Shown here piece by piece: positions 28,563 to 37,223 of a stretch of DNA of 64,000 nucleotides. Origin of the DNA: Dialister hominis (lineage in GTDB: Bacteria > Bacillota > Negativicutes > Veillonellales > Dialisteraceae). Under the pieces are notes generated by a model. That model was given only the letters and a program-made list of their open reading frames with translations, did no database searches and was not told the DNA's origin. The DNA lies in NCBI RefSeq assembly GCF_007164725.1, contig NZ_AP019697.1, forward strand, positions 1,709,501-1,773,500, given 5' to 3'. The stretch's first letter is position 1; every line of letters starts with the position of its first letter. The position numbers and the translations under genes are program-made.

Positions 28563-29969
28563 TTGGCAAAGGTATGGAAAATTCTCATCGGTCCGGCATC
28601 ATTCTTCTTGTCGGCTTTTCTTCTTTGGGGCACGTTCACGCCCGCGGCCTCGTTCGCCATCGCAACGGCCGTCTGGATGGCGCTCTGGTGGATCATCAGG
28701 CCTGTATCTATTTACGTCACAGCCTTCGTGCCGATTGTCGTCAATGCCTTCTTCAACCTGATCCCGAATTCCCACGTCATCAGCCAGTACTTTTCGGAAA
28801 TCGCCGTCATGCTCTTGGGATCCGATCTCATCTGTCTGACATGGACGACGACGGGCCTCGACAAGCGCGTGTCGGTCAAAGCGCTCTGCTTCATCGGGAC
28901 TTCGATGAAAAACCAGATTTTCGTCTGGTTCCTCGCATCGACCGTCCTTTCCATTTTCCTTCCAAACGTCGTCGTGGCCGCTATCTTCTGTCCGATTGCC
29001 GTCGCCATGCTGCGCTCGGTCGGCGAGGATGACGTGACGGAAAGCCGCATGGCGCTCTCGATCCTGCTTGCCATCGGCTGGGGAAGCGGTATCGGCGGTT
29101 TCGGCTCGCCGATCGGATCCTCTGCGAACCTTGTCGCCGTTTCCTACATCGAAAAGCTGACCGGCCATGAATTCATGTACTATGACTGGGTCATCCGTTT
29201 CCTTCCGCTCCTTGCGATCGTCTTCCTCCTGAACCTCATCTTCCTCTGGCTCATCCCGGCTCCGGCCAAGGACCTTCCGGGGACGCGCGCTTACTTCCGT
29301 GAAATGTACAGCAAGTTCGGCACCATGAGAAGGGGCGAGAAGATCGGCCTTTACCTCTTTATATTAGCGACCGCCCTCGCCTTCATCCGTCCGCTCTTCG
29401 CTTCATTCCTTCCTGCCATGAAGCCTGCTTACGTCTTCCTCGTCATCGGCATGCTGATGTTCTTCCTGCATGATGAAAATGGCAAGACGATGCTTGACTG
29501 GCAGTACGCAGAAAGCCACGCCATGTGGGGCATGATTTTCCTCTTCGCAAGTGGTCTTGCTTTGGGCCGTCTCGTCATTGAAACGGGCGCCATCGACCGC
29601 CTCGCTGTCATCATCGTAGGCCTCCAGCTTCCGCCAGGACTCATGACCATGGCTATTTCCTGTACCTTCGCCTGCTTCCTCTCCGAACTTTCGAGCAACA
29701 CGGCCGCCGCTTCGATTTCCATCCCTGTCGTGACCGGCATCACAGGCGTCATGGGCGTCAACCCCATCCCGTATATCCTGGGGACCATCGTTGCCGCCAA
29801 CTGCGCATACATTCTCCCCGTTTCCACAAGAGCGATTCCAGTCGGCTACGGTTTGAATCCATCGCTGCAGATCAAGTACGGCATCCGCCTTTCCATCCTG
29901 ACCTGCGCGACGACCATCATCATCTGCACGCTCTTCATGAATTATTCGCCGCTCTTCAACGAGCTGTAA
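28563..29969 (+). CDS. SLC13/DASS-type anion carrier
   Basis: A 468-residue integral membrane protein with about 11 hydrophobic segments. The repeated re-entrant motifs resemble the divalent anion:Na symporter family: GGFGSPIGSSANLVAVSYIE in the first half and FLSELSSNTAAASISIPV in the second, close to the family SNT signatures. Likely substrates are C4-dicarboxylates or similar anions. The start appears to be TTG at 28563 (MAKVWK), preceded by GTGAGGCGG. It is divergent from a LysR gene and ends at a long perfect hairpin. Confidence 0.82.
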   Translation: MAKVWKILIGPASFFLSAFLLWGTFTPAASFAIATAVWMALWWIIRPVSIYVTAFVPIVVNAFFNLIPNSHVISQYFSEIAVMLLGSDLICLTWTTTGLDKRVSVKALCFIGTSMKNQIFVWFLASTVLSIFLPNVVVAAIFCPIAVAMLRSVGEDDVTESRMALSILLAIGWGSGIGGFGSPIGSSANLVAVSYIEKLTGHEFMYYDWVIRFLPLLAIVFLLNLIFLWLIPAPAKDLPGTRAYFREMYSKFGTMRRGEKIGLYLFILATALAFIRPLFASFLPAMKPAYVFLVIGMLMFFLHDENGKTMLDWQYAESHAMWGMIFLFASGLALGRLVIETGAIDRLAVIIVGLQLPPGLMTMAISCTFACFLSELSSNTAAASISIPVVTGITGVMGVNPIPYILGTIVAANCAYILPVSTRAIPVGYGLNPSLQIKYGIRLSILTCATTIIICTLFMNYSPLFNEL

Positions 29970-29980
29970 ATTTGCCCTCT

Positions 29981-30038
29981 CAATAGAAAAAGAGGCTGTA
30001 GAAATGTGCGATCATTTCTACAGCCTCTTTTTCTATTG
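29981..30038 (+). terminator. 26-bp perfect hairpin, terminator and repeat-family member
   Basis: Arms 29981-30006 and 30013-30038 are perfect complements, with a six-base loop. The core GGCTGTAGAAATG and the T-rich 3' arm act as a terminator 12 bases after the carrier gene. The arm end plus following bases CTATTGGAATAT recur at 43405-43416. Confidence 0.8.
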
Positions 30039-30082
30039 GAATATTCGATTGGAGGATTATCCCACCCAAGTGTTTCGGGGCT

Positions 30083-31426
30083 TATAGGACATTTCGTGTT
30101 GGTTTTAATGCCGATGGAACCCGTATTTATCGGGATCCATCGGCATTTTAAGATTTTCAGTGATTCTTAAAGGGTGGACAAAACGTGTTGGTAAAAAGTC
30201 TCAGACACCTTGTAAATACGGGCTAAAATGGTATTTTATCTTTCCTAGGGAATGAATTATTTTCTAGGAGGTTATTTTATGAAAGAAGTTAGATGTCGTT
30301 ATTGTGGTTTTACCTGCTACAAATATGGAAAAACACGGGCAGGAACACAACGCTGGAAGTGCCGAGAATGTGGGAATGTATTTACTCTTCCTATTAATCG
30401 TGATGCGAAGGATTTCAGTATGTTTCTTGATTGGTTATTCAGCAAGGATACACAGAAGGATATGACAGGTGAAGGGCGTAATTTCCGAAGAGAAACAGCG
30501 AAATTTTGGGATATCTGGGCCATGCCGCCGAAGATTGAAGAACTGAGGGAAACTGTATATGTTGATGGCATTTATCTTGCCAGAAAAGCCTGCATTCTGA
30601 TCCGTTGTGATGAGCATCATGTATTAGGATGGTATTTATGTAGATATGAACGTGCTTTTGCCTGGGAAGCCCTGATGAGTCGTATTGCTGAACCACGTAT
30701 AGTCGTTTCTGACGGTGGTCCGGGTTTCCAAAAGGCATTAAAAAAAGTCTGGCCAAATGCCAGACTGCAGCGCTGCATATTTCATGTATTTTGCCAGGTA
30801 CGACGTTACACAACGACTCGTCCAAAAACCCTTGCCGGTGCCCAGCTGTATATGCTTGCCAGGGATTTGTTGGAGATAAAAACTCTTAAAAAAGCAGAAA
30901 AATGGGTAAGCCGATTTGAATCTTGGACAATGAAGCATAAGGAATTTCTAAAAGAAATGACAATGGACGATAGAGGCGTAATGCGACACACCCACGAACG
31001 CCTCATAAAGGCAAAAACATCGCTCATTAGCCTGATAAAATCCGGGAATCTTTTCACCTATCTGAAAGAGGCTGATGAATTCCCAAGTCCTTATCCGGCG
31101 ACAAATAATCTCATAGAGGGCGGTGTAAATGCACAGCTTCGAGCGATGCTCAGAAACCATCGTGGATTATCCGTTGAAAGACGAATAAAAGCGGTTTTCT
31201 GGTGGTGTTACATGCACTCACCGAAACCGCTTTCACTCTCAGAAATACTCAAGGTTATGCCGACCGATAAAAGCATCTCTACTATCTATAATAGCATAAG
31301 CTCACAACAAAGACTGGCAGATTCAATCCCAGCTTGGGGTGATGCCATAATGTGGGACGAATTACATAATTCTGGATTTAATCCCAGCCATGACTGGGAT
31401 TAATTACCAACACGTTTTGTCCTATA
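30083..31426 (+). mobile_element. IS1249-family (IS256 group) insertion sequence
   Basis: The right end is GGACAAAACGTGTTGGTAA (complement of 31404-31422), followed outward by TATAA. On the left the same sequence occurs at 30176-30194, and a second copy, TATAGGACATTTCGTGTTGGT, lies further out at 30083-30103. A long hairpin (30107-30147, ATGCCGATGG/CCATCGGCAT) sits between the two left copies, and a smaller hairpin AATCCCAG/CTGGGATT (31380-31401) sits inside the right end. The outer copy is taken as the boundary because it shares TATAGGACA with the right end. No clear target duplication was found. Confidence 0.75.
30279..31403 (+). CDS. IS1249-family transposase
   Basis: A 374-residue transposase. 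An N-terminal zinc ribbon (CRYCGFTCYKYGKTRAG, KCRECGNVF) is followed by a DDE domain: TVYVDGIYLA (first Asp), VVSDGGPGFQKAL (second Asp) and NNLIEGGVNAQLRAMLRNHRG (catalytic Glu region), typical of the IS1249 branch of IS256. TAGGAGG precedes ATG 30279. The frame is intact, so the protein could be active. Base composition is AT-richer than host genes around it. Confidence 0.88.
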   Translation: MKEVRCRYCGFTCYKYGKTRAGTQRWKCRECGNVFTLPINRDAKDFSMFLDWLFSKDTQKDMTGEGRNFRRETAKFWDIWAMPPKIEELRETVYVDGIYLARKACILIRCDEHHVLGWYLCRYERAFAWEALMSRIAEPRIVVSDGGPGFQKALKKVWPNARLQRCIFHVFCQVRRYTTTRPKTLAGAQLYMLARDLLEIKTLKKAEKWVSRFESWTMKHKEFLKEMTMDDRGVMRHTHERLIKAKTSLISLIKSGNLFTYLKEADEFPSPYPATNNLIEGGVNAQLRAMLRNHRGLSVERRIKAVFWWCYMHSPKPLSLSEILKVMPTDKSISTIYNSISSQQRLADSIPAWGDAIMWDELHNSGFNPSHDWD

Positions 31427-31488
31427 ATCCTATTTCGGGCTAATTGAAAACCATACAACCGGACTTCGTCCGTGGAAATCAAGGGGAC

Positions 31489-33209
31489 GCGGACAAAAAG
31501 TTGGACCAATTGACAGAGGTGTCAGGAGGTCAATTTATGTATTCGCATGAAGAGCGCTTAAAGGCAGTCAAACTGCACGTCGATTCGGGCATGGGGCTCA
31601 AAGGCATTATGAGAACGCTCGGCTATCCTCACGACATAAAAGTGTTGCGTCAATGGTGCCGGGAATTCAAGTTCTCCAGAGAGATTCACGAAGTAGACGG
31701 ATTTGATGACGGATATTCTCTCAAACAAAAAACATTAGCCGTCAAATACTTCGTAAATTGCGGCGATCTGCGGCGCACCATCAGGGAAATAGGCTATCCC
31801 AGCAGCACGCAGAGATTGAAAATATGGGTTGAGAAATACAACCTTAACGAAAACGATCATTGGCAAGCTGACCAGAACCCTGTAAAATGGGGGCAAGATC
31901 GACAGACGGGAAGCAGTCCACTGATTCAGGAGAATCCATTCGAAGAAATTGAGATAGCCTCTAACGCTATCTACAAGGACTTAGGCTTCCTCGAGGAATT
32001 GTTCCAAAGGAGGCTGGCAACAATGTCTAAAAAGGACTCGGAAGTAACGATTGAATCTTTAAAAGAAGAAATGCAAGTACTGCTTAGAAATATGGAAAAC
32101 CTCCGCAAAGAGAATAAAGCATTGCTGAAAGCCAATCAGTCACTGGGAGAGAAGACGAAGTCTCTTGATGAAAAGTGCCAGACACTTGCGAAAGAGTATA
32201 AGGAGCTTGGCGAGCAGACTCTTATTAAACGGATCGAGTACGAAGCCCTCGAGATAGCTGCAGAAACAATAAAAAAAGAAGAGGGCATCAGTCTAAAAAC
32301 ACTGACCAATCGGGAAAAAGCCATCGTGATTGATGCCCTTCTGAGCCGCAGCAAGTATCCCCTGAAGAAACTGCTGACGGTGCTAAATATGGCTAAAGCC
32401 TCATATTTCTACCAGAAATCCGCTATGAAGGCGGGAGATAAATATGCGGAAATACGCGAAACCATCAAAGACAAATTTAAGAAGAACCGGTCGGTTTATG
32501 GTTACCGGAGAATCTGGTTAGCGCTCAGAAAAGATGGGAAAATTCTTTCTGAGAAGCTCGTCCGCCGCTTTATGAAAGAGGATCATCTGGTTCCATACCG
32601 CAAAAAAGCTAAAAAGTATAGCTCCTACAAAGGAGAAATTTCACCTGCCCCTAATCTCGTTAACAGGAATTTTCATGCCGACGAATTAGGAAAGCTGCTT
32701 CTCACAGATATTACGGAATTCCACATATCTGCAGGGAAAGTATACCTGTCAGCTATAACTGACGTCTTTGACGGCAAGATTGTCGCATGGACGATCGGCA
32801 CGTCGCCGAATGCCAAACTGGTCAATACCATGCTGGTAAAAGCGAGAGAGGCCCTGGGCGATGACAAGCATCCTATCGTTCATTCAGACCGCGGTATACA
32901 TTACCAATGGCCTGGATGGATCGCCTTGATGAAGAAATTCGGCTGGACAAGATCCATGTCGAAAAAAGGGTGCTCGCCGGATAATGCTGCTTGTGAAGGT
33001 GTCTTTGGAAGAGTAAAAAACGAAATGTTCTATAATAGAAGCTGGATAGGTGTATCCATTAAAGAATTCATAGCTTACCTAGACGATTATCTTCATTGGT
33101 ATAATGAAGACCGAATTAAAATTACCTTGGGCGGCATGAGTCCAGTAGAATACAGAGAAAGCTTAGGGATAATGTAAGTACTACCAGAATGGTCCAAAAA
33201 AATATCCGC
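31489..33209 (+). mobile_element. IS3-family insertion sequence
   Basis: Terminal inverted repeats are GCGGACAAAAAGTTGGACCA at the left (31489-31508) and GCGGATATTTTTTTGGACCA read inward from the right (33209-33190). One fused transposase frame lies within. The left end is only about 65 bases from the IS1249 element, so the two sit in tandem between the SLC13 and Dcu carrier genes. No target duplication was identified. Confidence 0.82.
31537..33177 (+). CDS. IS3-family transposase, single fused frame
   Basis: A 546-residue transposase in which the usual OrfA and OrfB parts are joined in one frame with no programmed frameshift. The first 120 residues have two helix-turn-helix units (AVKLHVDSGMGLKGIMRTLG and AVKYFVNCGDLRRTIREIG), followed by a long coiled coil (about 200-260) and the integrase domain with DITEFHI, HSDRGIHY and CEGVFGRVKNE (D, D, E). 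AGGAGG is 7 bases before ATG 31537. The frame is intact. Confidence 0.9.
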   Translation: MYSHEERLKAVKLHVDSGMGLKGIMRTLGYPHDIKVLRQWCREFKFSREIHEVDGFDDGYSLKQKTLAVKYFVNCGDLRRTIREIGYPSSTQRLKIWVEKYNLNENDHWQADQNPVKWGQDRQTGSSPLIQENPFEEIEIASNAIYKDLGFLEELFQRRLATMSKKDSEVTIESLKEEMQVLLRNMENLRKENKALLKANQSLGEKTKSLDEKCQTLAKEYKELGEQTLIKRIEYEALEIAAETIKKEEGISLKTLTNREKAIVIDALLSRSKYPLKKLLTVLNMAKASYFYQKSAMKAGDKYAEIRETIKDKFKKNRSVYGYRRIWLALRKDGKILSEKLVRRFMKEDHLVPYRKKAKKYSSYKGEISPAPNLVNRNFHADELGKLLLTDITEFHISAGKVYLSAITDVFDGKIVAWTIGTSPNAKLVNTMLVKAREALGDDKHPIVHSDRGIHYQWPGWIALMKKFGWTRSMSKKGCSPDNAACEGVFGRVKNEMFYNRSWIGVSIKEFIAYLDDYLHWYNEDRIKITLGGMSPVEYRESLGIM

Positions 33210-33303
33210 ACCCCCCAACCCTATCCCCCGCGTTCCGCGGTCCCCCTTCCCCGTCTGGGAAGGCAAGTCCGAACTCCTACAGCCCCTTTGAAATTGGTGC
33301 TGA

Positions 33304-34644
33304 TCAGTAAAGAATATGAGCGATGATGAAGCCGGCAACGCAGGCTGTGAACACGCCGGTGAGGCCCGGGAGCATGAAGCTGTGGTTCAGTACGAAGCGG
33401 CCGATTTTTGTGGTGCCGGAACGGTCGAAGCCGATGCAGGCAAGGTCCGACGGATAGGTCGGAAGGAAGAAGTAGCCGTAGCAAGCCGGAATGAAGGACA
33501 GGACCATGACCGGGTCCATTCCTACGTTCAAAGCGATCGGCATGACGATGGCAACGGCTGCGCCCTGGGAATTGACGAGCTTGGATGTCAGGAACAGGAC
33601 GAGCGCATACGCCCATGGGTATTCGGTGACAGCAGCGCCGAGGAATGTCTTCAGGACTGCCATGTGGTTGGCAAAGTATGTATCAGCCATCCATGCAACG
33701 CCGTAAACGGATACGAGTGCGACGATGCCTGCGCGGAAGACCTGGCTGTTGCCGACTTCCTTGGCTTTGGTGTGGCAGACGAAGAGGATAATCGAAGAAA
33801 CGAAGAGCATGACCATCTGGATGACGGTTGTCATGGAAATGGCTTGCATCTTGCCTTTGGCATCAGCGAAGTGCGGGAGCAGATCCGGGAAATTGCCGAG
33901 GACTGCGATGCAGAGGATGCCGACGAGGAAAATGATGGTAGCGTGGTAGTAAGAAGACGGAAGTTCCTTGCCCTGCAGGGATTCGTTTTCACCGTACACA
34001 TATTTCTTCTGTTCCGGATCTTTGATCATTTCCTGGAATTCTTTGTCGTCAGCGAGGTCCTTGCCTCTTCTGTAGCTCATGAGAGCAGCTGCGATGACGC
34101 CGATCAGGGTTGCCGGAATGGATACGGCAAGAATCTGGAGCAGGGAGTAGGTATAGCCTGCAGCTGCCATGAATCCGACGATGGAAACGACAGCAACGGA
34201 TACCGGGGATGCAGAGATGCCCATCTGGGATGCGATGGAAGAAACGGCCATCGGGCGTTCCGGACGAATATTTTCCTTGATGGAAATATCATAAATGATC
34301 GGGAACATGGTGTAGACGACATGGCCTGTGCCGCAGAGGACAGTCAGGAGCCATGTGGTGACCGGAGCCAGAATCGTGATATGCTTCGGGTTATTTCTGA
34401 GGAAGCGTTCCGCATACTTCAGCATGACGGTCAGACCGCCGGATGTCTGCAGGAAGCCTGCGCAGGTAACAACTGCCATGATTGTCAGCATAACGCCGAT
34501 AGGCGGGCTGCCCGGCTTGTATCCGAAAAGGAATGTATAAGCCATCAGACCGATGCCGCTGATGACCGCCAATCCGATCCCGCCATGCTTGATTCCAAGG
34601 AACAGGCAGGCAAGGAGCACCATAAATCCTAAAAACATTTCCAT
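33304..34644 (-). CDS. anaerobic C4-dicarboxylate carrier (DcuA/DcuB family)
   Basis: A 446-residue inner-membrane exchanger expected to swap fumarate, malate or aspartate for succinate in anaerobic growth. It has the family pattern LFLGIKHGGIGLAV, YKPGSPPIGVMLTIMAVVT, CGTGHVVYTMFPIIYD and the C-terminal FLPTYPSDLACIGFDRSGTTKIG. About 11 hydrophobic segments are seen. DcuA and DcuB cannot be told apart by eye. The gene stands alone with its own promoter; the two IS elements lie just beyond its 3' end. Confidence 0.92.
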   Translation of the reverse strand: MEMFLGFMVLLACLFLGIKHGGIGLAVISGIGLMAYTFLFGYKPGSPPIGVMLTIMAVVTCAGFLQTSGGLTVMLKYAERFLRNNPKHITILAPVTTWLLTVLCGTGHVVYTMFPIIYDISIKENIRPERPMAVSSIASQMGISASPVSVAVVSIVGFMAAAGYTYSLLQILAVSIPATLIGVIAAALMSYRRGKDLADDKEFQEMIKDPEQKKYVYGENESLQGKELPSSYYHATIIFLVGILCIAVLGNFPDLLPHFADAKGKMQAISMTTVIQMVMLFVSSIILFVCHTKAKEVGNSQVFRAGIVALVSVYGVAWMADTYFANHMAVLKTFLGAAVTEYPWAYALVLFLTSKLVNSQGAAVAIVMPIALNVGMDPVMVLSFIPACYGYFFLPTYPSDLACIGFDRSGTTKIGRFVLNHSFMLPGLTGVFTACVAGFIIAHILY

Positions 34645-34698
34645 AATTGTTTCCTCCTGAATTGAAGAATATACTTATTCCTTCGGGTGATAATGTAT

Positions 34699-34727
34699 AG
34701 TATACCGTATGTAAAATTTTTATCAAA
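34699..34727 (-). promoter_or_regulatory. promoter of the Dcu gene
   Basis: TTTGAT (34727-34722) and TATACT (34704-34699) on the minus strand are 17 bases apart. The rest of the 349-base interval to 34993 is AT-rich without a gene, apart from the terminator near 34950. Confidence 0.55.
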
Positions 34728-34927
34728 TTCTCTTTAATCATGAATTTTATGTTATGGATGCCTTTTTATCATCCATACTTGCTCTATGCGGAACTTACCT
34801 GCACATGAAATCTCCTTTATTCTCCTTTATCCTTCCATATTCATATCCATCTCTTTGATTTTCATGGAAACAGTTTCCACTTTTCATTTTCGCTTACTTT
34901 CGATACACTAAAAATTTTGGGCAGCCA

Positions 34928-34970
34928 AAAAGAGCCTTATTGGAGAATAATGACTCCAATAAAGCTCTTT
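34928..34970 (-). terminator. terminator of the beta-helix gene
   Basis: AAAGAGC(C)TTATTGGAG and CTCCAATAA(A)GCTCTTT flank an eight-base loop, 24 bases beyond the stop. Confidence 0.8.
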
Positions 34971-34993
34971 CTTTGTACTTTTATTTTTGATTT

Positions 34994-36373
34994 TTACGCT
35001 TTCAATACAGTCAGGGTATGACCATTCTTCAAAATGGTGCCGTGGTTTTCAAGCGTCGTGACAGTGCTGTCGCCGGTGAGCGCCCAGGAGGATCCTTCAT
35101 CGATCTTGACATTGACAGTTCCCTTGGGATCCGTGGCTGCTGCATTCTTATCAATGGAAAGAGCACCCGTCCAGCGGGTATTCTTGAGAGTAAGATTCAG
35201 CATCGAAATATCATCGGCTATGATGTTTCCCTTAATTTTTTCATTTTCAAGGAGAACGTCCGCATTGCCGCCGTTGGCGCCTTTCTTCCCCCAGCCTCTC
35301 GATGCGCTGTTCCCGACGACGCAAAGGAGAGCGCCATCTGCATCATCGCTCGTGATTTCCGTATCCTTCAGCTTGATATTGCAGTCCGTATTCGTCACGT
35401 AGATGACGTCGCCGGCTCTCGAATGGAGTGTGCTTCCTTCCATAGAGAAATCAGAGCGGCCCTTTTCCGCATCCCCGCTCATGGACTGGTAAATCATGAC
35501 AGTGTGGACATTTTCTTCGGTCATGGTGCGGTCACCCATTTTGCAGACCGCATTCATGTGGCCGTCGAGCGTGGAATCCTTGAGGGAAATGCTGTTCTTC
35601 CCTTCAATGACAGCGCCTTCGGAAGATGTGGCTAAGAGGTCTGCCCCTTCCACGCGGATATCTGCTGTCGAGTAGATGGCAGGCGAGCCGGAACCGCCCG
35701 TCTTGAACGATCCGCCCTTCACGATGACCGTGCCGCCTCCGCGGTCGCTCCGGATAGCGGCCGAAGAATTTCCTTCGGTCACGATCGTCAGATTTCTGGC
35801 TTCGGTATATCCGCCGCCCGTCGTCTGGATGCCGCCGGAATTATCCTTGTGCGTCGTGATGACGGTATCTTCGACGTAGACCTTCGTTCCCTTGCCATAG
35901 CTGAATACGCCGTTCCCGTTCTGCGCATTCGAAGTGACAAAGGAATTCTTCAGGGAAACCTTTGCACCGTCAGTGGCAAGGAGGGCCGCGTTCTGTCCGT
36001 AGAAATCGCCTGCTTCGGTATTGGACGTAGCGCCCGATATCTTTTCTGCGACGATGCGGTCAAGAGAAACGTCTGCGCCCGTAATCCGAAGCGCATTCTC
36101 ATTGTCTCCCTTGGACATGTAAACAGCGCCTTTGACGGTTTCATTTTTGGAAATCGTATTGGCAGAAGTCCCCTGCGTGACTTCTCCTGGCGGATTGAAA
36201 CCTCCAGGCGGCATCATCCCTTCCGGGGGCTGTCCTTCTGGCATCTGTCCCTGCTGCATCCCCTGCTCCATGGCAGGAGCTGTGGCATCGGCAGCATCTG
36301 CTGCAAAAGCAGAACTAAAAGGCAGCGAAAGCAGGGCTGCTGTCACCCATATTGCTAAATGATTCTTTTTCAT
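34994..36373 (-). CDS. secreted beta-helix-like repeat protein, possible adhesin
   Basis: A 459-residue exported protein. The signal peptide (residues 1-24, cleavage after SAFA) is followed by a Met/Gln/Pro/Gly-rich linker (about 35-70: MEQGMQQGQMPEGQPPEG). The rest is made of short beta-strand units with repeated NTxISKNETVKGAVYMSK, VSLKNSFVTSNA, VYVEDTVITT, VIVKGGSFKTGG and VLLENEKIKGNI, the rhythm of a right-handed beta-helix. No autotransporter, sortase or S-layer anchor is evident at the C-terminus. It may be a surface adhesin or a polysaccharide-binding protein; role unknown. Confidence 0.75.
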   Translation of the reverse strand: MKKNHLAIWVTAALLSLPFSSAFAADAADATAPAMEQGMQQGQMPEGQPPEGMMPPGGFNPPGEVTQGTSANTISKNETVKGAVYMSKGDNENALRITGADVSLDRIVAEKISGATSNTEAGDFYGQNAALLATDGAKVSLKNSFVTSNAQNGNGVFSYGKGTKVYVEDTVITTHKDNSGGIQTTGGGYTEARNLTIVTEGNSSAAIRSDRGGGTVIVKGGSFKTGGSGSPAIYSTADIRVEGADLLATSSEGAVIEGKNSISLKDSTLDGHMNAVCKMGDRTMTEENVHTVMIYQSMSGDAEKGRSDFSMEGSTLHSRAGDVIYVTNTDCNIKLKDTEITSDDADGALLCVVGNSASRGWGKKGANGGNADVLLENEKIKGNIIADDISMLNLTLKNTRWTGALSIDKNAAATDPKGTVNVKIDEGSSWALTGDSTVTTLENHGTILKNGHTLTVLKA

Positions 36374-36436
36374 ATGAATTCCTTCTTTCATCCAAAGAAC
36401 CTTCCCTATCCATCTATTGTAACCCGATACCGGTCA

Positions 36437-36475
36437 TAAAAAAAGACCCGCGGTCAATTCCGCGAGGCTTTTTTG
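36437..36475 (-). terminator. terminator-like hairpin between crcB and the beta-helix gene
   Basis: GCCTCGCGG, AATTGA and CCGCGGGTC form a stem followed by TTTTTTT on the minus strand, about 64 bases before the beta-helix ATG. Confidence 0.6.
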
Positions 36476-36532
36476 CTGAATTTAGTGTAGATAAGCATAT
36501 CATACATATAAGTATTATATAATAGCATTTTT

Positions 36533-36696
36533 ACCGGTTAACTCTATTACATGATGTTTCTGCCGCTGCGCGAGGCTCCGCGGCAGCTTCCCCTAACAAA
36601 TCTCACTTTCTGTTCTTACCAGTTAACTCTATTTACTCCACCCCTTCTGCCACTACGCACAGCTACGCGGCAGCTCCCCCGTGGGGGAGCCTTTTC
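36533..36696. repeat. two imperfect 62-base repeats with palindromic cores
   Basis: Units at 36533-36594 and 36618-36680 (period 85) each open with ACC(G/A)GTTAACTCTATT and close with CTGCC(G/A)C...GCGGCAGCT(T/C)CCCC. Each closing part folds as CTGCCGC/GCGGCAG. The second is followed by CCCCCGTGGGGG. No gene lies in this 322-base interval except the terminator above. Confidence 0.6.
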
Positions 36697-37082
36697 TAAA
36701 GGAACACCCTAGTTCCTATAAACCACCCTAGCATGACGAAGAGGAGGCCGCCGGCGAGCTGGAGGAAGAGGTAGAGGAAGCCCTGGAGGATGTCGCCTGC
36801 CTGGAGGTACTGCATGGTTTCGTTCATGAAGGAGGAAAAGGTGGTGAGGCCGCCGAGGAAGCCTGTGATGAGGAAGGCGGCAGCGGCGGGATTGGGATAG
36901 GCTTTGACAAGAAGGACTGACAAGAGTCCGATCAGGAAGGATCCTGCGCCATTGACGGCAAGTGTCCCGAAGGGAAAGTAGGTGCCTGCCATTCTTGCCA
37001 TGTAAATCGTCGTGCCATAGCGGCAGAGGGAACCTAGGGCGCCTCCAAGGGCTACCCAGAGTGGGAATAAGTAGTTCTGCAT
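36696..37082 (-). CDS. crcB: fluoride efflux channel
   Basis: A 128-residue four-helix membrane protein of the Fluc/CrcB family that exports fluoride. It has GGALGSLCRYGTTIY near the N-terminus, NGAGSFLIGLL (pore Asn) and the GFLGGLTTFSSFMNE motif that includes the Phe box and central sodium site. AAGGAGA precedes the ATG. A fluoride riboswitch is located directly upstream, which confirms the role. Only one crcB copy is seen, so a homodimer is expected. Confidence 0.95.
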   Translation of the reverse strand: MQNYLFPLWVALGGALGSLCRYGTTIYMARMAGTYFPFGTLAVNGAGSFLIGLLSVLLVKAYPNPAAAAFLITGFLGGLTTFSSFMNETMQYLQAGDILQGFLYLFLQLAGGLLFVMLGWFIGTRVFL

Positions 37083-37099
37083 GTTGTCTCCTTAAACAA

Positions 37100-37177
37100 A
37101 AAACTCCTGCCCCGGTTAAGGGACAGGAGTCATCAGCGCGAAGCGTTCGGCATATGCCCGGCGAACTCCATCGCCGT
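37100..37177 (-). promoter_or_regulatory. fluoride riboswitch with intrinsic terminator
   Basis: On the minus strand GGCGATGGAGTTCGCC (37175-37160) followed by GCTGATGACTCCTG (about 37137-37124) matches the crcB-motif aptamer, including its pseudoknot. The 3' aptamer strand CTCCTGTCCC is also the left arm of a terminator with GGGGCAGGAG and T6 (37131-37100). Fluoride binding should block termination and switch crcB on. Confidence 0.93.
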
Positions 37178-37194
37178 CTTTCTTAAGTGAGCTC

Positions 37195-37223
37195 ATTATA
37201 GCATGCGTGGATGCTTCCTGCAA
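37195..37223 (-). promoter_or_regulatory. promoter of crcB
   Basis: TTGCAG (37223-37218) and TATAAT (37200-37195) are 17 bases apart on the minus strand, just upstream of the aptamer and overlapping the esterase stop region. Confidence 0.75.
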
